From positions 1-7,502 of the forward strand of contig CALCJH010000190.1 of NCBI GenBank assembly GCA_937967775.1: a stretch of DNA of 7,502 bases, in the 5' to 3' direction. Positions within the stretch are counted from its first letter, which is position 1; the number at the start of each line of letters is the position of its first letter. The position numbers were made by a program, and so were the translations under genes. This document shows, in pieces, positions 1 to 6,233 of the stretch. Source of the stretch: an uncultured bacterium. GTDB lineage: Bacteria > Armatimonadota > UBA5829 > DSUL01. The notes below the pieces were generated by a model. It was given only the letters and a program-made list of their open reading frames with translations, had not been told where the DNA came from and ran no database searches.

Positions 1-1223
1 AGCAGAACTATCAGTACGACCTGCTGGACCCCGTCGCGGTTCTGAATAAGAGTGTCGGAAAGAGGGTGGTCGTCCGGCACCCGGAGTCCGGCGAGGTGGT
101 GGAGGGAACGCTGCTCAACCCCGTCACCTGGGATCCATCCGGTCCGGCCGGACAGGCTGGCGGCGCTTCGCGGGCGGCCTCCCCGGCATCGCTTGTCATT
201 CAGACACCTAAGGGCCCGGTGCTGAACACGGCGGGGCAGATTGAACTGGCGGAGCTCCCTGAAGGACTCATCTCGAAGCCGCGCCTGCTCTGGCTATTGG
301 AGTCCGGCCGCGCGGGGACGCACCAGATGGAGATCTCCTATCTGACTCGCGGGCTCAACTGGTCGGCCGACTACGTTGCCGCGGTCTCGGCGGATGATAG
401 CACTCTGGATCTGCAGGGATGGGTGACGCTGACCAACAACTCGGGAGCCTCTTACCGCAACGCCACCCTGCAACTGGTGGCCGGCGACGTCAGACGGGTG
501 GCCGCGGAGAAGGGCAGGGGCATCCCGGAAGCGATGGACATGGTGCGGATGGCGGGGGTTGCCCCTCAGTTCCAGGAGGAGCAGTTCTTCGACTATCATC
601 TATACACCCTGCAGCGTCCCTCCGACGTGCTGGACCGGGAGACCAAACAGGTCTCGCTGCTGGAATCCGCGGGCGTGAAGGTGGCCAAGAAGTATTACTA
701 CGATGGAGCCCGCAATCAGTGGTGGTGGCGCTCGCCCGGCTGGCGGCCCGGAGAGATGTACGACACCAGCGATTACCGCAAGGTGAACGTGACGATCGAG
801 ATCAAGAATTCGAAGGAAGCCGGGCTTGGTCTGCCGTTGCCAAAGGGGGTCGTGCGGGTCTACAAGAAAGACAGCCGCGGCAATCAACAGTTCGTCGGAG
901 AGGATTCCATAGATCATACGCCTGTAGACGAGACCATCCGTCTCTATGTTGGTGACGCGTTCGACATCGTGGGCGAGCGCAAGCGGCTGAAGTTCTCGCG
1001 CATCGCGGACCGGGTGGTGGAGGAGACGTTCGAGGTCTCCCTGCGCAATCATCAGGAGAAGGCGGTTCAGGTGACCGTAGTCGAGCACGTGTCCGGCGAC
1101 TGGGAGGTGCTGGAGAGCTCGCACAAATGGACTAATCCTGATGCCCGCACCTTGAACTTTGTGGTGGATGTGCCGGCGAAAGGGGAGACGAGGGTCACGT
1201 ATCGCGTCCGCACGCGCTGGTAG
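1..1223 (+). CDS. DUF4139 domain-containing protein, C-terminal part (5' end outside the window)
   Basis: The frame is open from base 3 to the TAG at 1221-1223 and shows 406 residues. The true start lies upstream, because codons before the first in-frame GTG (66) already read as protein (QNYQYDLLDPVAVLNKSVGK), a stretch typical of this family. DUF4139 features are visible: ISYLTRGLNWSADY (about 324-365), then LQGWVTLTNNSG and NATLQLVAGDV (about 411-490), and the C-terminal beta-rich part with GLPLPKGVVRVYKKD (about 823-870) and VTVVEHVSGDWEVLESS (about 1069-1120). It ends with a family-typical strand, GETRVTYRVRTRW. An aromatic, lysine/arginine-rich segment (KKYYYDG, WWWRSPGW, about 688-745) sits between the halves. 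Members of this family are mostly uncharacterised and often carry an N-terminal signal peptide, which would be off-window here. Function is unknown. Family assignment is firm; localisation is inferred. A terminator follows, so it is not co-transcribed with the next gene. Confidence 0.88.
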   Translation, partial: QNYQYDLLDPVAVLNKSVGKRVVVRHPESGEVVEGTLLNPVTWDPSGPAGQAGGASRAASPASLVIQTPKGPVLNTAGQIELAELPEGLISKPRLLWLLESGRAGTHQMEISYLTRGLNWSADYVAAVSADDSTLDLQGWVTLTNNSGASYRNATLQLVAGDVRRVAAEKGRGIPEAMDMVRMAGVAPQFQEEQFFDYHLYTLQRPSDVLDRETKQVSLLESAGVKVAKKYYYDGARNQWWWRSPGWRPGEMYDTSDYRKVNVTIEIKNSKEAGLGLPLPKGVVRVYKKDSRGNQQFVGEDSIDHTPVDETIRLYVGDAFDIVGERKRLKFSRIADRVVEETFEVSLRNHQEKAVQVTVVEHVSGDWEVLESSHKWTNPDARTLNFVVDVPAKGETRVTYRVRTRW

Positions 1224-1254
1224 AGCCGTCTCCCGCAGGGTCCATTGAGAGATG

Positions 1255-1287
1255 AAGGGCCTTCCCGGCAAAAGGGGAGGCCCTTTT
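1255..1287 (+). terminator. Rho-independent terminator after the DUF4139 gene
   Basis: The left arm AAGGGCCTTCCC (1255-1266) pairs with GGGGAGGCCCTT (1274-1285) as a 12-bp stem with one G-U pair. The loop is GGCAAAA (1267-1273). The T run at 1284-1287 closes the stem and follows it. It lies 31 bp past the stop codon, so it separates the DUF4139 gene from the downstream operon. Confidence 0.85.
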
Positions 1288-1337
1288 CGACAGGCGGGGC
1301 GCGACGCTTGCGGCTCTGAAGATTTTTGCCCTAATAT

Positions 1338-1346
1338 GAGGAAAGG
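1338..1346 (+). promoter_or_regulatory. Ribosome binding site deciding the start at 1356
   Basis: GAGGAAAGG lies 9 nt before the ATG at 1356. A nearer ATG at 1351 is in another frame and stops after two codons (ATG ATA TGA), so 1356 is the usable start. Confidence 0.7.
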
Positions 1347-1355
1347 TAGCATGAT

Positions 1356-2261
1356 ATGACCATTGCCGTCATCGGACTGGGAACGATGGGAACGCCGATT
1401 GTGCGGCGGCTCCGGGAGTGCGGGTTCAACGTGGTTGTCTGGAATCGCTCCCCGGAGAAGGCAGAGCCGTTCCGGGCGGAGGGTATGCCGGTCGCGGAGA
1501 GCCCTGCTGCGGCTGCAGCCGGGGCGGATATAGTGATGTCCAGCGTGCTGGACGATGCAGCCCTCCGGGAGATCAGCCATGGTCCGGAGGGGATCCTGGA
1601 AGGGTTAGGGGAAGCTGCGGTTCACTGTGACACCAGCACCATCTCTCCGAAGAGTGCCCGCGAGATCCGTGCGGCTTACGGAGATGCCGGAGAGCGCTTC
1701 ATGCACGCTCCGGTTCTTGGGAGCAAGAAACAGGTGGCCACTGGTGAGCTGCTGATCTTTGCGGAAGGACCGGCAGCTACGTTGGAAGCGGCCCGGCCGG
1801 CGCTTGAAGCGCTCGGAAAACGGATCTGGGAGCTGCGGGAGCCGGGAAGCGCTGCGGCGCTCAAACTGGCGTGCAATATGATGATCGCCGGGATGATCAC
1901 CACGCTCAGCCAGTCCCTGGTGTTCGCCCGCAAGCACGGGCTGGATCCGCGGGTGTTCCTGGATGTCATTCAGAGCTCCGCGCTGGCAGCTCCAATGTAC
2001 GCCAGCAAGTCGCGCCAGATCCTGGAGCGGGACTGGAGCGCGAACTTCTTTGTGGACAACCTGATCAAGGACATCACGCTGGCTCGCCAGGCAGCCGCAG
2101 AGGCTGGAATAGATGTCCCTCTGCTGGCGCTGCAGGGTCAGTTGTTCGAGGCGGCAAGCGCCGCGGGCTACGGCCGCGACGACTATTCTGCGGTCTACCG
2201 GGTCTTCGAGGACATGGCCGGTCTTGGGGATGAGGAGCGGCCTGGCAGGGAGGCGGAGTAA
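1356..2261 (+). CDS. NAD(P)-dependent beta-hydroxyacid dehydrogenase (GLYR / 3-hydroxyisobutyrate dehydrogenase family)
   Basis: A 301-residue cytosolic oxidoreductase of normal family length. The N-terminal Rossmann domain starts with the dinucleotide motif GLGTMG (residues 7-12). WNRS (29-32) puts an Arg after the second strand, which in this family usually favours NADP(H). The substrate-loop motif is APVLGSKKQVATGEL (118-132). Its GSKK form resembles the glyoxylate/succinic-semialdehyde reductase (GLYR) branch more than the GGxxGA form of 3-hydroxyisobutyrate dehydrogenases. The expected catalytic Lys is K170 with N174 (KLACN), and the C-terminal helical domain has FFVDNLIKDITLA (231-243, with K238) and DYSAV (276-280). 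Members reduce or oxidise small beta-hydroxyacids and semialdehydes. The substrate cannot be read from sequence; glyoxylate, succinic semialdehyde or a sulfur analogue are all possible. First gene of a likely operon, with the TSUP gene 23 bp downstream. Confidence 0.92.
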   Translation: MTIAVIGLGTMGTPIVRRLRECGFNVVVWNRSPEKAEPFRAEGMPVAESPAAAAAGADIVMSSVLDDAALREISHGPEGILEGLGEAAVHCDTSTISPKSAREIRAAYGDAGERFMHAPVLGSKKQVATGELLIFAEGPAATLEAARPALEALGKRIWELREPGSAAALKLACNMMIAGMITTLSQSLVFARKHGLDPRVFLDVIQSSALAAPMYASKSRQILERDWSANFFVDNLIKDITLARQAAAEAGIDVPLLALQGQLFEAASAAGYGRDDYSAVYRVFEDMAGLGDEERPGREAE

Positions 2262-2284
2262 GGCAGAGGGGAGAACACACAGTC

Positions 2285-2659
2285 TTGGAACTCTGGCAGA
2301 GCCTGGTTTTGTATGCGATCGTCGGACTTGCGGCCGGCGTGCTTTCCGGGTTCTTCGGGATCGGAGGGGGAGTCATTATCGTGCCCGCGCTCGTTTTCAT
2401 CCTTGGCCTGAATCAGCATCAGGCGCAGGGCACGTCCCTCGCCGTTTTCGCTCTGCCGGTGGGACTGATCGGAGCTTACACTTACTGGAGGGAAGGCAGC
2501 GTCGTCATCCCGGGCGCTCTGGTGCTGGCGGCGGGTATCTTTATCGGAAGCTATTTCGGCGCGAGCAGGGCTGTGGTTCTGCCCGACGATGTGCTCCGCA
2601 GGGCGTTTGCGATCGTCCTGTTTATCGTGGCGCTGAGGATGTTCTTCACCCGCGGTTGA
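2285..2659 (+). CDS. Half-length TauE/SafE (TSUP) family membrane protein
   Basis: 124 residues, strongly hydrophobic, about four membrane segments (roughly 6-20, 26-41, 50-67 and 76-92, with a further hydrophobic stretch at 105-121). The TSUP pattern is clear: GLAAGVLSGFFGIGGGVIIVP (about 14-34), QAQGTSLAVFALPVG (46-60), YTYWREGSV (65-73), GIFIGSYFGA (84-93) and LRRAFAIVLFIVALRMFF (104-121). Typical members have two such repeats in about 250 residues; this one stops after a single repeat, so it would need to dimerise. The family exports or imports sulfite, sulfonates and related small anions. The start is TTG at 2285. No ATG or GTG occurs in this frame between the preceding in-frame stop (2231-2233) and 2285, and the first downstream GTG would remove the first helix. 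AGGGGAG (2267-2273) serves as the ribosome binding site at a rather long 11-nt spacing. It lies 23 bp after the dehydrogenase and 47 bp before the copper ATPase. Confidence 0.85.
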   Translation: MELWQSLVLYAIVGLAAGVLSGFFGIGGGVIIVPALVFILGLNQHQAQGTSLAVFALPVGLIGAYTYWREGSVVIPGALVLAAGIFIGSYFGASRAVVLPDDVLRRAFAIVLFIVALRMFFTRG

Positions 2660-2690
2660 GCCTGCGGCAACGGGTCTGACCGTGGCCGGC

Positions 2691-2696
2691 AGGGAG
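2691..2696 (+). promoter_or_regulatory. Ribosome binding site of the copper ATPase gene
   Basis: AGGGAG lies 10 nt before the ATG at 2707. The protein from that ATG begins directly with the YHS motif DPVCGM, which supports this start. Confidence 0.6.
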
Positions 2697-2706
2697 TTAC
2701 TCAAGT

Positions 2707-5121
2707 ATGGCTCTCGATCCTGTCTGCGGTATGGAGGTGGACCCGGAATCGGCGTCAGCCTCTTCACGGGTAGGTGGTCAGGTCTTCTATTTCTGCTCGG
2801 ATTCGTGCAAGCGGCGGTTTGATGCATCGCAGTCCCGGTCTGGCCTTGCCAACTCCCCCGTGAACAGCCGGCCGCTGGAATTGCTGGAAATGGCTCCGGC
2901 CTCCCGGCGTCAGTCGCCGGAGCCTCCGCATCCCGCCGGGACGGCCACTGCGACCCTGAATATCGGCGGGATGCATTGCGCTTCCTGCGTCGGACGGGTG
3001 GAGAAGGTGCTCTCCGGCGTGCCGGGCGTCGTTCGGGCTGCCGTTGATCTGACAACACGCTCGGCGTCCGTCGCTTACGATCCCTCCATAGCCTCTCCGG
3101 AAGACCTGGCCGCTGCTGTCCGGGATGCGGGCTATGAGGCATCGCCGGTCACTGCTGACAGCTTTCTGAAGCAGGACGATTTCGTAGACGCCGCCTTTCG
3201 GATCCGAGTGATCGGCGCCATGCTCCTGACCCTTCCTGTGTTCGTCCTGGAGATGTTCTTCATGGGTTGGGCTCCGGGGCGGTGGGTGTCCCTTGGGTTC
3301 AGCGCTCCCGTCGTGTTCTGGGCCGGATGGGAGTTCCACCGGGGTGCCATGGCGTCGGTTCGCAGACGAAGCGCCGATATGAACACGCTCATCTCGGTGG
3401 GCACTCTGACAGCCTTTCTCTACAGCGCCGGCGCTCTTCTGCTTTCGCCTGCCGGGCACGCTGCCCATACGTATTTCGAGACCGCTGCCGTCATCACTAC
3501 GGTAATCCTGCTGGGGCGGGCGCTGGAGGCACGGGCGCGGGGAAGAGCCTCCCACGCCGTGCGTGCCCTGATGGACCTTCAGCCCCAGACGGCTTGCCTT
3601 ATTCGGGATGGCGGAGAAGTCCGCATCCCCGTGGAACGTGTCTTCCCCGGCGATACTCTGCTGGTCCGTCCGGGAGAGCGCATTCCGGTGGACGGTATCA
3701 TCGTCTCGGGATCATCCGCAATAGATGAGTCGCTCATGACGGGCGAGGCGATCCCTGTGGAGCGAGGAGAAGGCGACACAGTCCTCGGCGGCACCGTGAA
3801 CTGCCAGGGAGCCTTTACCATGCGCGCCACCCGGGTGGGGAGCCAGACCGCCCTGCAGCAGATCGTGCGGCTGGTGTGGGAGGCTCAGGCCGGTAAGGCG
3901 CCCGTCCAGCGCCTGGCCGATCGCGTGAGCGCGGTCTTCGTGCCGGTGGTCATCGGGGTGGCCATCCTCTCGGCACTGGCGTGGTACGTCTTCGGCCCGG
4001 CCGGATCCCGCGACGTCATGGCGCTGACGTCCTTCGTCTCTGTGCTGATCATCGCCTGCCCCTGTGCGCTCGGACTCGCGACGCCTGCCGCGATCATTGT
4101 GGGGGTGGGGAGGGGCGCGGAGCGCGGCGTCCTGATCAAAGGCGGTGAAGTCCTGGAGCGCTGCGGCCGCATCACGACGATGGTTCTCGACAAGACCGGC
4201 ACGCTGACCACCGGCAGACCTCATGTGGCGGAGATCCATCCTGTCGCCGGGGAGCGGGACCACCTTCTCCGCCTGGCTGCGGCGGCGGAGAAGCTATCGG
4301 AACATCCGCTTGCAGTGGCCATCGTGGAGAAGGCCGCCTCAGAAGGTCTATCTATTCCCGACCCGGAGGAGTTCCGCAGCGTCGCCGGGAGCGGCGTGCT
4401 TGCTCGGGTGGAAGGGCGGGAAGTCTTGGTTGGCAGCCCGGCTTTCATCGCGGCGAGCGGCATCGCTGTGCAGGATGTCCGCAACCGCGTGGATGCCGTC
4501 GCCGCCGGCGGCCGGACTCCCATTCTTGCTGCCATTGACGGCAGGGTGGCCGGCGTGTTCGGCCTGTCCGATTCACTGAGGCCAGAGGCTCCTTTGGCCG
4601 TGCGCAGCCTGAAGGCGATGGGCTTCCGGGTATTGTTGGCCACGGGCGACAACCGGCTGGCGGCGGAGAGCATCGCAGCCGAGGTGGGAATCAAGGGGGT
4701 TCTTGCGGAGGCGTCGCCAGCGGGAAAGGCGGACTGGATCCGCGAGCTTCAGGGGCGCGGCGAAATGGTCGCTATGGCCGGAGACGGTGTCAATGACGCC
4801 CCCGCGCTGGCGCAGGCGGATGTTGGCATAGCCATCGGAGCGGGGGCTGACGTGGCGAAGGAGGCGTCGGACATTACGCTGGTCGGCGCCAGCCTGGACG
4901 GGCTAGTCTATGCCCTGCGCCTGGCCCGTGCCACGCTCCGCGTCATCAAGCAGAATCTGTTTTTTGCGTTCGTCTACAACACCGCGGCCATTCCTCTGGC
5001 GGCCGGTGTGTTCTATCCCTTCACCGGGTGGAAGCTGGATCCGATGGTTGCCGCGGTGGCGATGGCCGCCAGCTCCGTGTCCGTGGTCACGAACAGCCTC
5101 CGGCTCCGCCGTTTCCGTTGA
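2707..5121 (+). CDS. copA: Cu(I)-exporting P1B-type ATPase with N-terminal YHS and HMA domains
   Basis: 804 residues. Domains in order: a YHS/TRASH-like metal site (DPVCGM 4-9, with C7, then C30 and C34 in YFCSDSC); a Ser/Pro-rich linker (about 41-80); an HMA domain with GGMHCASC (C91, C94); eight predicted membrane helices (about 165-187, 193-210, 225-247, 256-272, 405-428, 438-466, 748-770, 780-797). Catalytic elements are all present: TGE (345-347) in the actuator domain, ion-site CPC (451-453), phosphorylation DKTGT (D495), SEHP (H533, P534) in the nucleotide domain, and GDGVND (692-697). Y757-N758 in helix 7 and MAASS (786-790) in helix 8 match the Cu(I) class P1B-1. It should use ATP to move Cu(I) from cytosol to periplasm or exterior. 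Ag(I) is a likely second substrate. It is the last gene of the likely operon. No CueR- or CsoR-type regulator is in the window. Confidence 0.96.
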   Translation: MALDPVCGMEVDPESASASSRVGGQVFYFCSDSCKRRFDASQSRSGLANSPVNSRPLELLEMAPASRRQSPEPPHPAGTATATLNIGGMHCASCVGRVEKVLSGVPGVVRAAVDLTTRSASVAYDPSIASPEDLAAAVRDAGYEASPVTADSFLKQDDFVDAAFRIRVIGAMLLTLPVFVLEMFFMGWAPGRWVSLGFSAPVVFWAGWEFHRGAMASVRRRSADMNTLISVGTLTAFLYSAGALLLSPAGHAAHTYFETAAVITTVILLGRALEARARGRASHAVRALMDLQPQTACLIRDGGEVRIPVERVFPGDTLLVRPGERIPVDGIIVSGSSAIDESLMTGEAIPVERGEGDTVLGGTVNCQGAFTMRATRVGSQTALQQIVRLVWEAQAGKAPVQRLADRVSAVFVPVVIGVAILSALAWYVFGPAGSRDVMALTSFVSVLIIACPCALGLATPAAIIVGVGRGAERGVLIKGGEVLERCGRITTMVLDKTGTLTTGRPHVAEIHPVAGERDHLLRLAAAAEKLSEHPLAVAIVEKAASEGLSIPDPEEFRSVAGSGVLARVEGREVLVGSPAFIAASGIAVQDVRNRVDAVAAGGRTPILAAIDGRVAGVFGLSDSLRPEAPLAVRSLKAMGFRVLLATGDNRLAAESIAAEVGIKGVLAEASPAGKADWIRELQGRGEMVAMAGDGVNDAPALAQADVGIAIGAGADVAKEASDITLVGASLDGLVYALRLARATLRVIKQNLFFAFVYNTAAIPLAAGVFYPFTGWKLDPMVAAVAMAASSVSVVTNSLRLRRFR

Positions 5122-5129
5122 TTGTTGAC

Positions 5130-5144
5130 AGTCTGCTTCAGACT
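5130..5144. terminator. Small hairpin between convergent genes (weak bidirectional terminator candidate)
   Basis: AGTCTG (5130-5135), loop CTT, CAGACT (5139-5144): a perfect 6-bp stem lying 8 bp after the ATPase stop and overlapping the stop codon of the convergent VOC gene (5138-5140). Only TT follows on the plus strand and there is no T run on the minus strand, so termination here would be weak. Confidence 0.3.
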
Positions 5145-5482
5145 TTGGGGGTCTCGTGGAGCATGAACGGGTTGCCCTCGGAGTCCACGAACCCGGCCAT
5201 CCGGCAGACGGGAGTCTCCTCCTCCCACGTCGGCTGAAGCCCTCTGGACTTGAGCTCCGCCACCGCATCGGCGATCCGCGGAACATTGAATGCGATGGTG
5301 CCGGATGGCTGGCGCTCCTCGCCTCGATACAGCCCGAACGCCGCCCCTCCTACGTCGAACTCGGCATACACGCCTTCTACCCGGAACGGCTCCGGCAGCC
5401 CCAGATTCTCGCTGTAGAAACGGATGGCGCGCTCCAGATCCTCCACGCTGTATGCGATGAAATCCACGCCTCGAATCTCCAC
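5138..5482 (-). CDS. VOC superfamily (glyoxalase / bleomycin-resistance fold) protein
   Basis: 114 residues, the usual size for a single two-module VOC protein. The first module shows VDFIAYSVEDLERAIRFY followed by SENLGL (residues 6-29). The second shows TIAFNVPRIADAVAEL (62-77) and the closing motif FVDSEGNPFMLHE (98-110). The His positions that usually supply metal ligands at the start of each module are not His here (VDF rather than VDH; TIAF rather than HIAF); only the terminal Glu (E110) is kept. A glyoxalase I reaction is therefore unlikely and the substrate is unknown. The GTG start at 5482 is supported by AAGGAGG about 6-8 nt upstream on the minus strand (around 5489-5495). It is convergent with the copper ATPase, 16 bp apart, so it is a separate transcription unit. 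Confidence 0.85.
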   Translation of the reverse strand: MEIRGVDFIAYSVEDLERAIRFYSENLGLPEPFRVEGVYAEFDVGGAAFGLYRGEERQPSGTIAFNVPRIADAVAELKSRGLQPTWEEETPVCRMAGFVDSEGNPFMLHETPKV

Positions 5483-5488
5483 AGTCTT

Positions 5489-5495
5489 CCTCCTT
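5489..5495 (-). promoter_or_regulatory. Strong ribosome binding site supporting the GTG start of the VOC gene
   Basis: The complementary strand reads AAGGAGG just before the GTG at 5482-5480, close to a consensus Shine-Dalgarno at good spacing. It decides the non-ATG start. Confidence 0.7.
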
Positions 5496-5627
5496 CCGCC
5501 TGCGGGGACAGTTCCCTCCTGCCCGGCAGGCTAGACAGTTTATCCATATTGAGAAACCGGAGGCGAGGGGCAGGCGCTCCTTCCTGGCGATATGCACGGT
5601 GCCCCTTCAGAATCCCGCGGCGTTGTG

Positions 5628-5757
5628 GTGTTCCCGGAACTTGTTCCAGGCTCCCGTCCTCCGATGGTTGAGCCGTCCGCCGGAGGCGGACGAGTCGAAA
5701 CCACATCCTGCAATGCGTGGTCTCGACACGCGCGCCAGGCGGCGCGCTACTCGACCG
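5628..5757. repeat. Long inverted-repeat element, copy 1 (REP/BIME-like)
   Basis: The core runs 5665-5757. GGTTGAG (5666-5672) is followed by a perfect 8-bp hairpin CGTCCGCC/GGCGGACG with loop GGA (5674-5692), then GTCGAAACCAC (5694-5704). After a short centre the pattern returns inverted: GTGGTCTCGAC (5717-5727), hairpin GCGCGCC/GGCGCGC (5730-5747) and CTCGACC (5750-5756). The two GTCGA-ACCAC arms differ at one position. A left flank beginning GTGTTCC (5628) matches the flank of copy 2 at the same distance (38 nt) from GGTTGAG. Two head-to-head stem-loops with conserved outer motifs resemble REP/BIME elements. No transposase is nearby. Confidence 0.75.
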
Positions 5758-5815
5758 GCGTGGCTGTTAGTGTCCGGTATACGTGCTGGCAGCCGGTCAA
5801 TGGGCGGAGAAATCG

Positions 5816-5962
5816 CCCTCACCCAGACCCTCTCCCGTTCTCGGGGAGAGGGCTTTCGAGCCGCAGACTGTCAAGGTTGCTCCCGGGTACGGTGCGGGCT
5901 ACCAGCTCAAGCGTAAGAAAGAAGCCTTCTCCCGCTGTGGTGGGAGAAGGCTTGGATGAGGG
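5816..5962. repeat. MITE-like element with imperfect terminal inverted repeats
   Basis: The 21-nt ends at 5816-5836 and 5942-5962 are inverted copies matching at 17 of 21 positions; both outer ends read CCCTCA inward. Each end forms its own hairpin. The left is CCCTCTCCC/GGGAGAGGG (5828-5836 with 5844-5852, 7-nt loop). The right is a perfect 12-bp stem AAGCCTTCTCCC/GGGAGAAGGCTT (5922-5933 with 5942-5953, 8-nt loop). The interior has no coding signal. I see no clear flanking target duplication. At 147 bp it has the size of a non-autonomous mobile or palindromic element. Confidence 0.6.
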
Positions 5963-5982
5963 GGTGAAAGTCACCGGGGCCG

Positions 5983-6107
5983 GTGTTCCGCGAACGCGTT
6001 GCCGGAACATCACCTAAGGTGGTTGAGCCCTCCGCCGCAGGCACGCCTATCGAGACCATTTTGGAGAAGTTGTGGTTTCGGCGTGCCTGCGGCGCGCTGC
6101 TCGACCA
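5983..6107. repeat. Long inverted-repeat element, copy 2 (REP/BIME-like)
   Basis: Same plan and orientation as the copy at 5628-5757. GGTTGAG (6021-6027) opens the left arm, and GCTCGACC (6099-6106) closes the right. The arms share a perfect 14-bp inverted repeat, GCCGCAGGCACGCC (6034-6047) against 6080-6093, plus CGAGACCA (6051-6058) against TGGTTTCG (6073-6080) with one mismatch. The left flank has TGTTCCG/CGGAACA (5984-5990 with 6003-6009). GTGTTCC at 5983 lies 38 nt before GGTTGAG, exactly as in copy 1, and the 23-nt flank segments match at 17 positions. This argues that the repeated unit includes the flank. Confidence 0.75.
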
Positions 6108-6134
6108 GCGTCGAGAAGCGTTGAGATGAGTAGA

Positions 6135-6233
6135 GCCGTCACCGGGGAGGACGGCCCTGAGGCAAAGCAGATTTTTGCCTGCCGCGAGCGGCAGGCTGGC
6201 TCTGATGCCAGCTCGCGGCGGCGAGAGCCTCAG
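6135..6233. repeat. GC-rich multi-hairpin segment at the 3' end of moaB
   Basis: Stacked inverted repeats: GCCGTC/GACGGC (6135-6140 with 6150-6155); an outer CTGAGGC/GCCTCAG (6157-6163 with 6227-6233) that overlaps the moaB stop; a perfect 9-bp GCCTGCCGC/GCGGCAGGC (6177-6185 with 6188-6196); GCTGGC/GCCAGC (6195-6200 with 6207-6212); and CCGCGAGC/GCTCGCGG (6182-6189 with 6211-6218). The 9-bp hairpin and the CCGCGAGC pairing exclude each other. On the minus strand the 9-bp hairpin is followed by AAAAATC, not T, so it is not a classical intrinsic terminator, though it may mark or stabilise the moaB mRNA end. Confidence 0.5.

Larger units (their letters stand above)
5483..6229. other. Repeat-rich intergenic region without a credible gene
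   Basis: About 750 bp between two minus-strand genes. Open frames here are arginine- and proline-rich, run through palindromes and resemble no protein family, so I do not call them genes. The 145 bp next to the VOC gene should carry its promoter, but I see no convincing -35/-10 pair; an AT-rich patch at about 5538-5556 is the only candidate. A small stem GGGGCA/TGCCCC (5567-5572 with 5600-5605) is also present. The rest is taken up by the repeat elements listed separately. No tRNA or known riboswitch was recognised. Confidence 0.7.

Noticed and set aside
1308..1337. Possible promoter TTGCGG plus TAATAT with an 18-bp spacer before the dehydrogenase
   Set aside because: Both boxes are weak, and the predicted transcript start near 1344 would cut into the ribosome binding site at 1338-1346, so this pair is unlikely to drive the gene.
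1351..1359. ATG at 1351 as an alternative start
   Set aside because: It is out of frame with the dehydrogenase and meets a stop after two codons.
600..1580. 326-codon minus-strand open frame
   Set aside because: Antisense to the DUF4139 gene, the terminator and the dehydrogenase start; the translation is Arg/His/Pro-rich, typical of shadow frames in high-GC DNA.
2195..3142. 315-codon minus-strand open frame
   Set aside because: Antisense to the TSUP gene and the N-terminus of the copper ATPase; low-complexity Arg/Pro/Ser composition and no recognisable motif.
5592..6017. Overlapping open frames in the intergenic region (141 and 105 codons)
   Set aside because: They run straight through the inverted repeats and hairpins, have no good ribosome binding site and encode nothing recognisable.
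5628..6107. CRISPR array
   Set aside because: Only two copies of the repeat, each about 125-130 bp, unevenly diverged and separated by another element. There are no short regular repeats and spacers and no cas genes.
6171..6196. Intrinsic terminator for moaB at the 9-bp hairpin
   Set aside because: On the minus strand the hairpin is followed by A residues, not T; the T run lies on the plus strand but before the stem, so neither direction gives a classical terminator.
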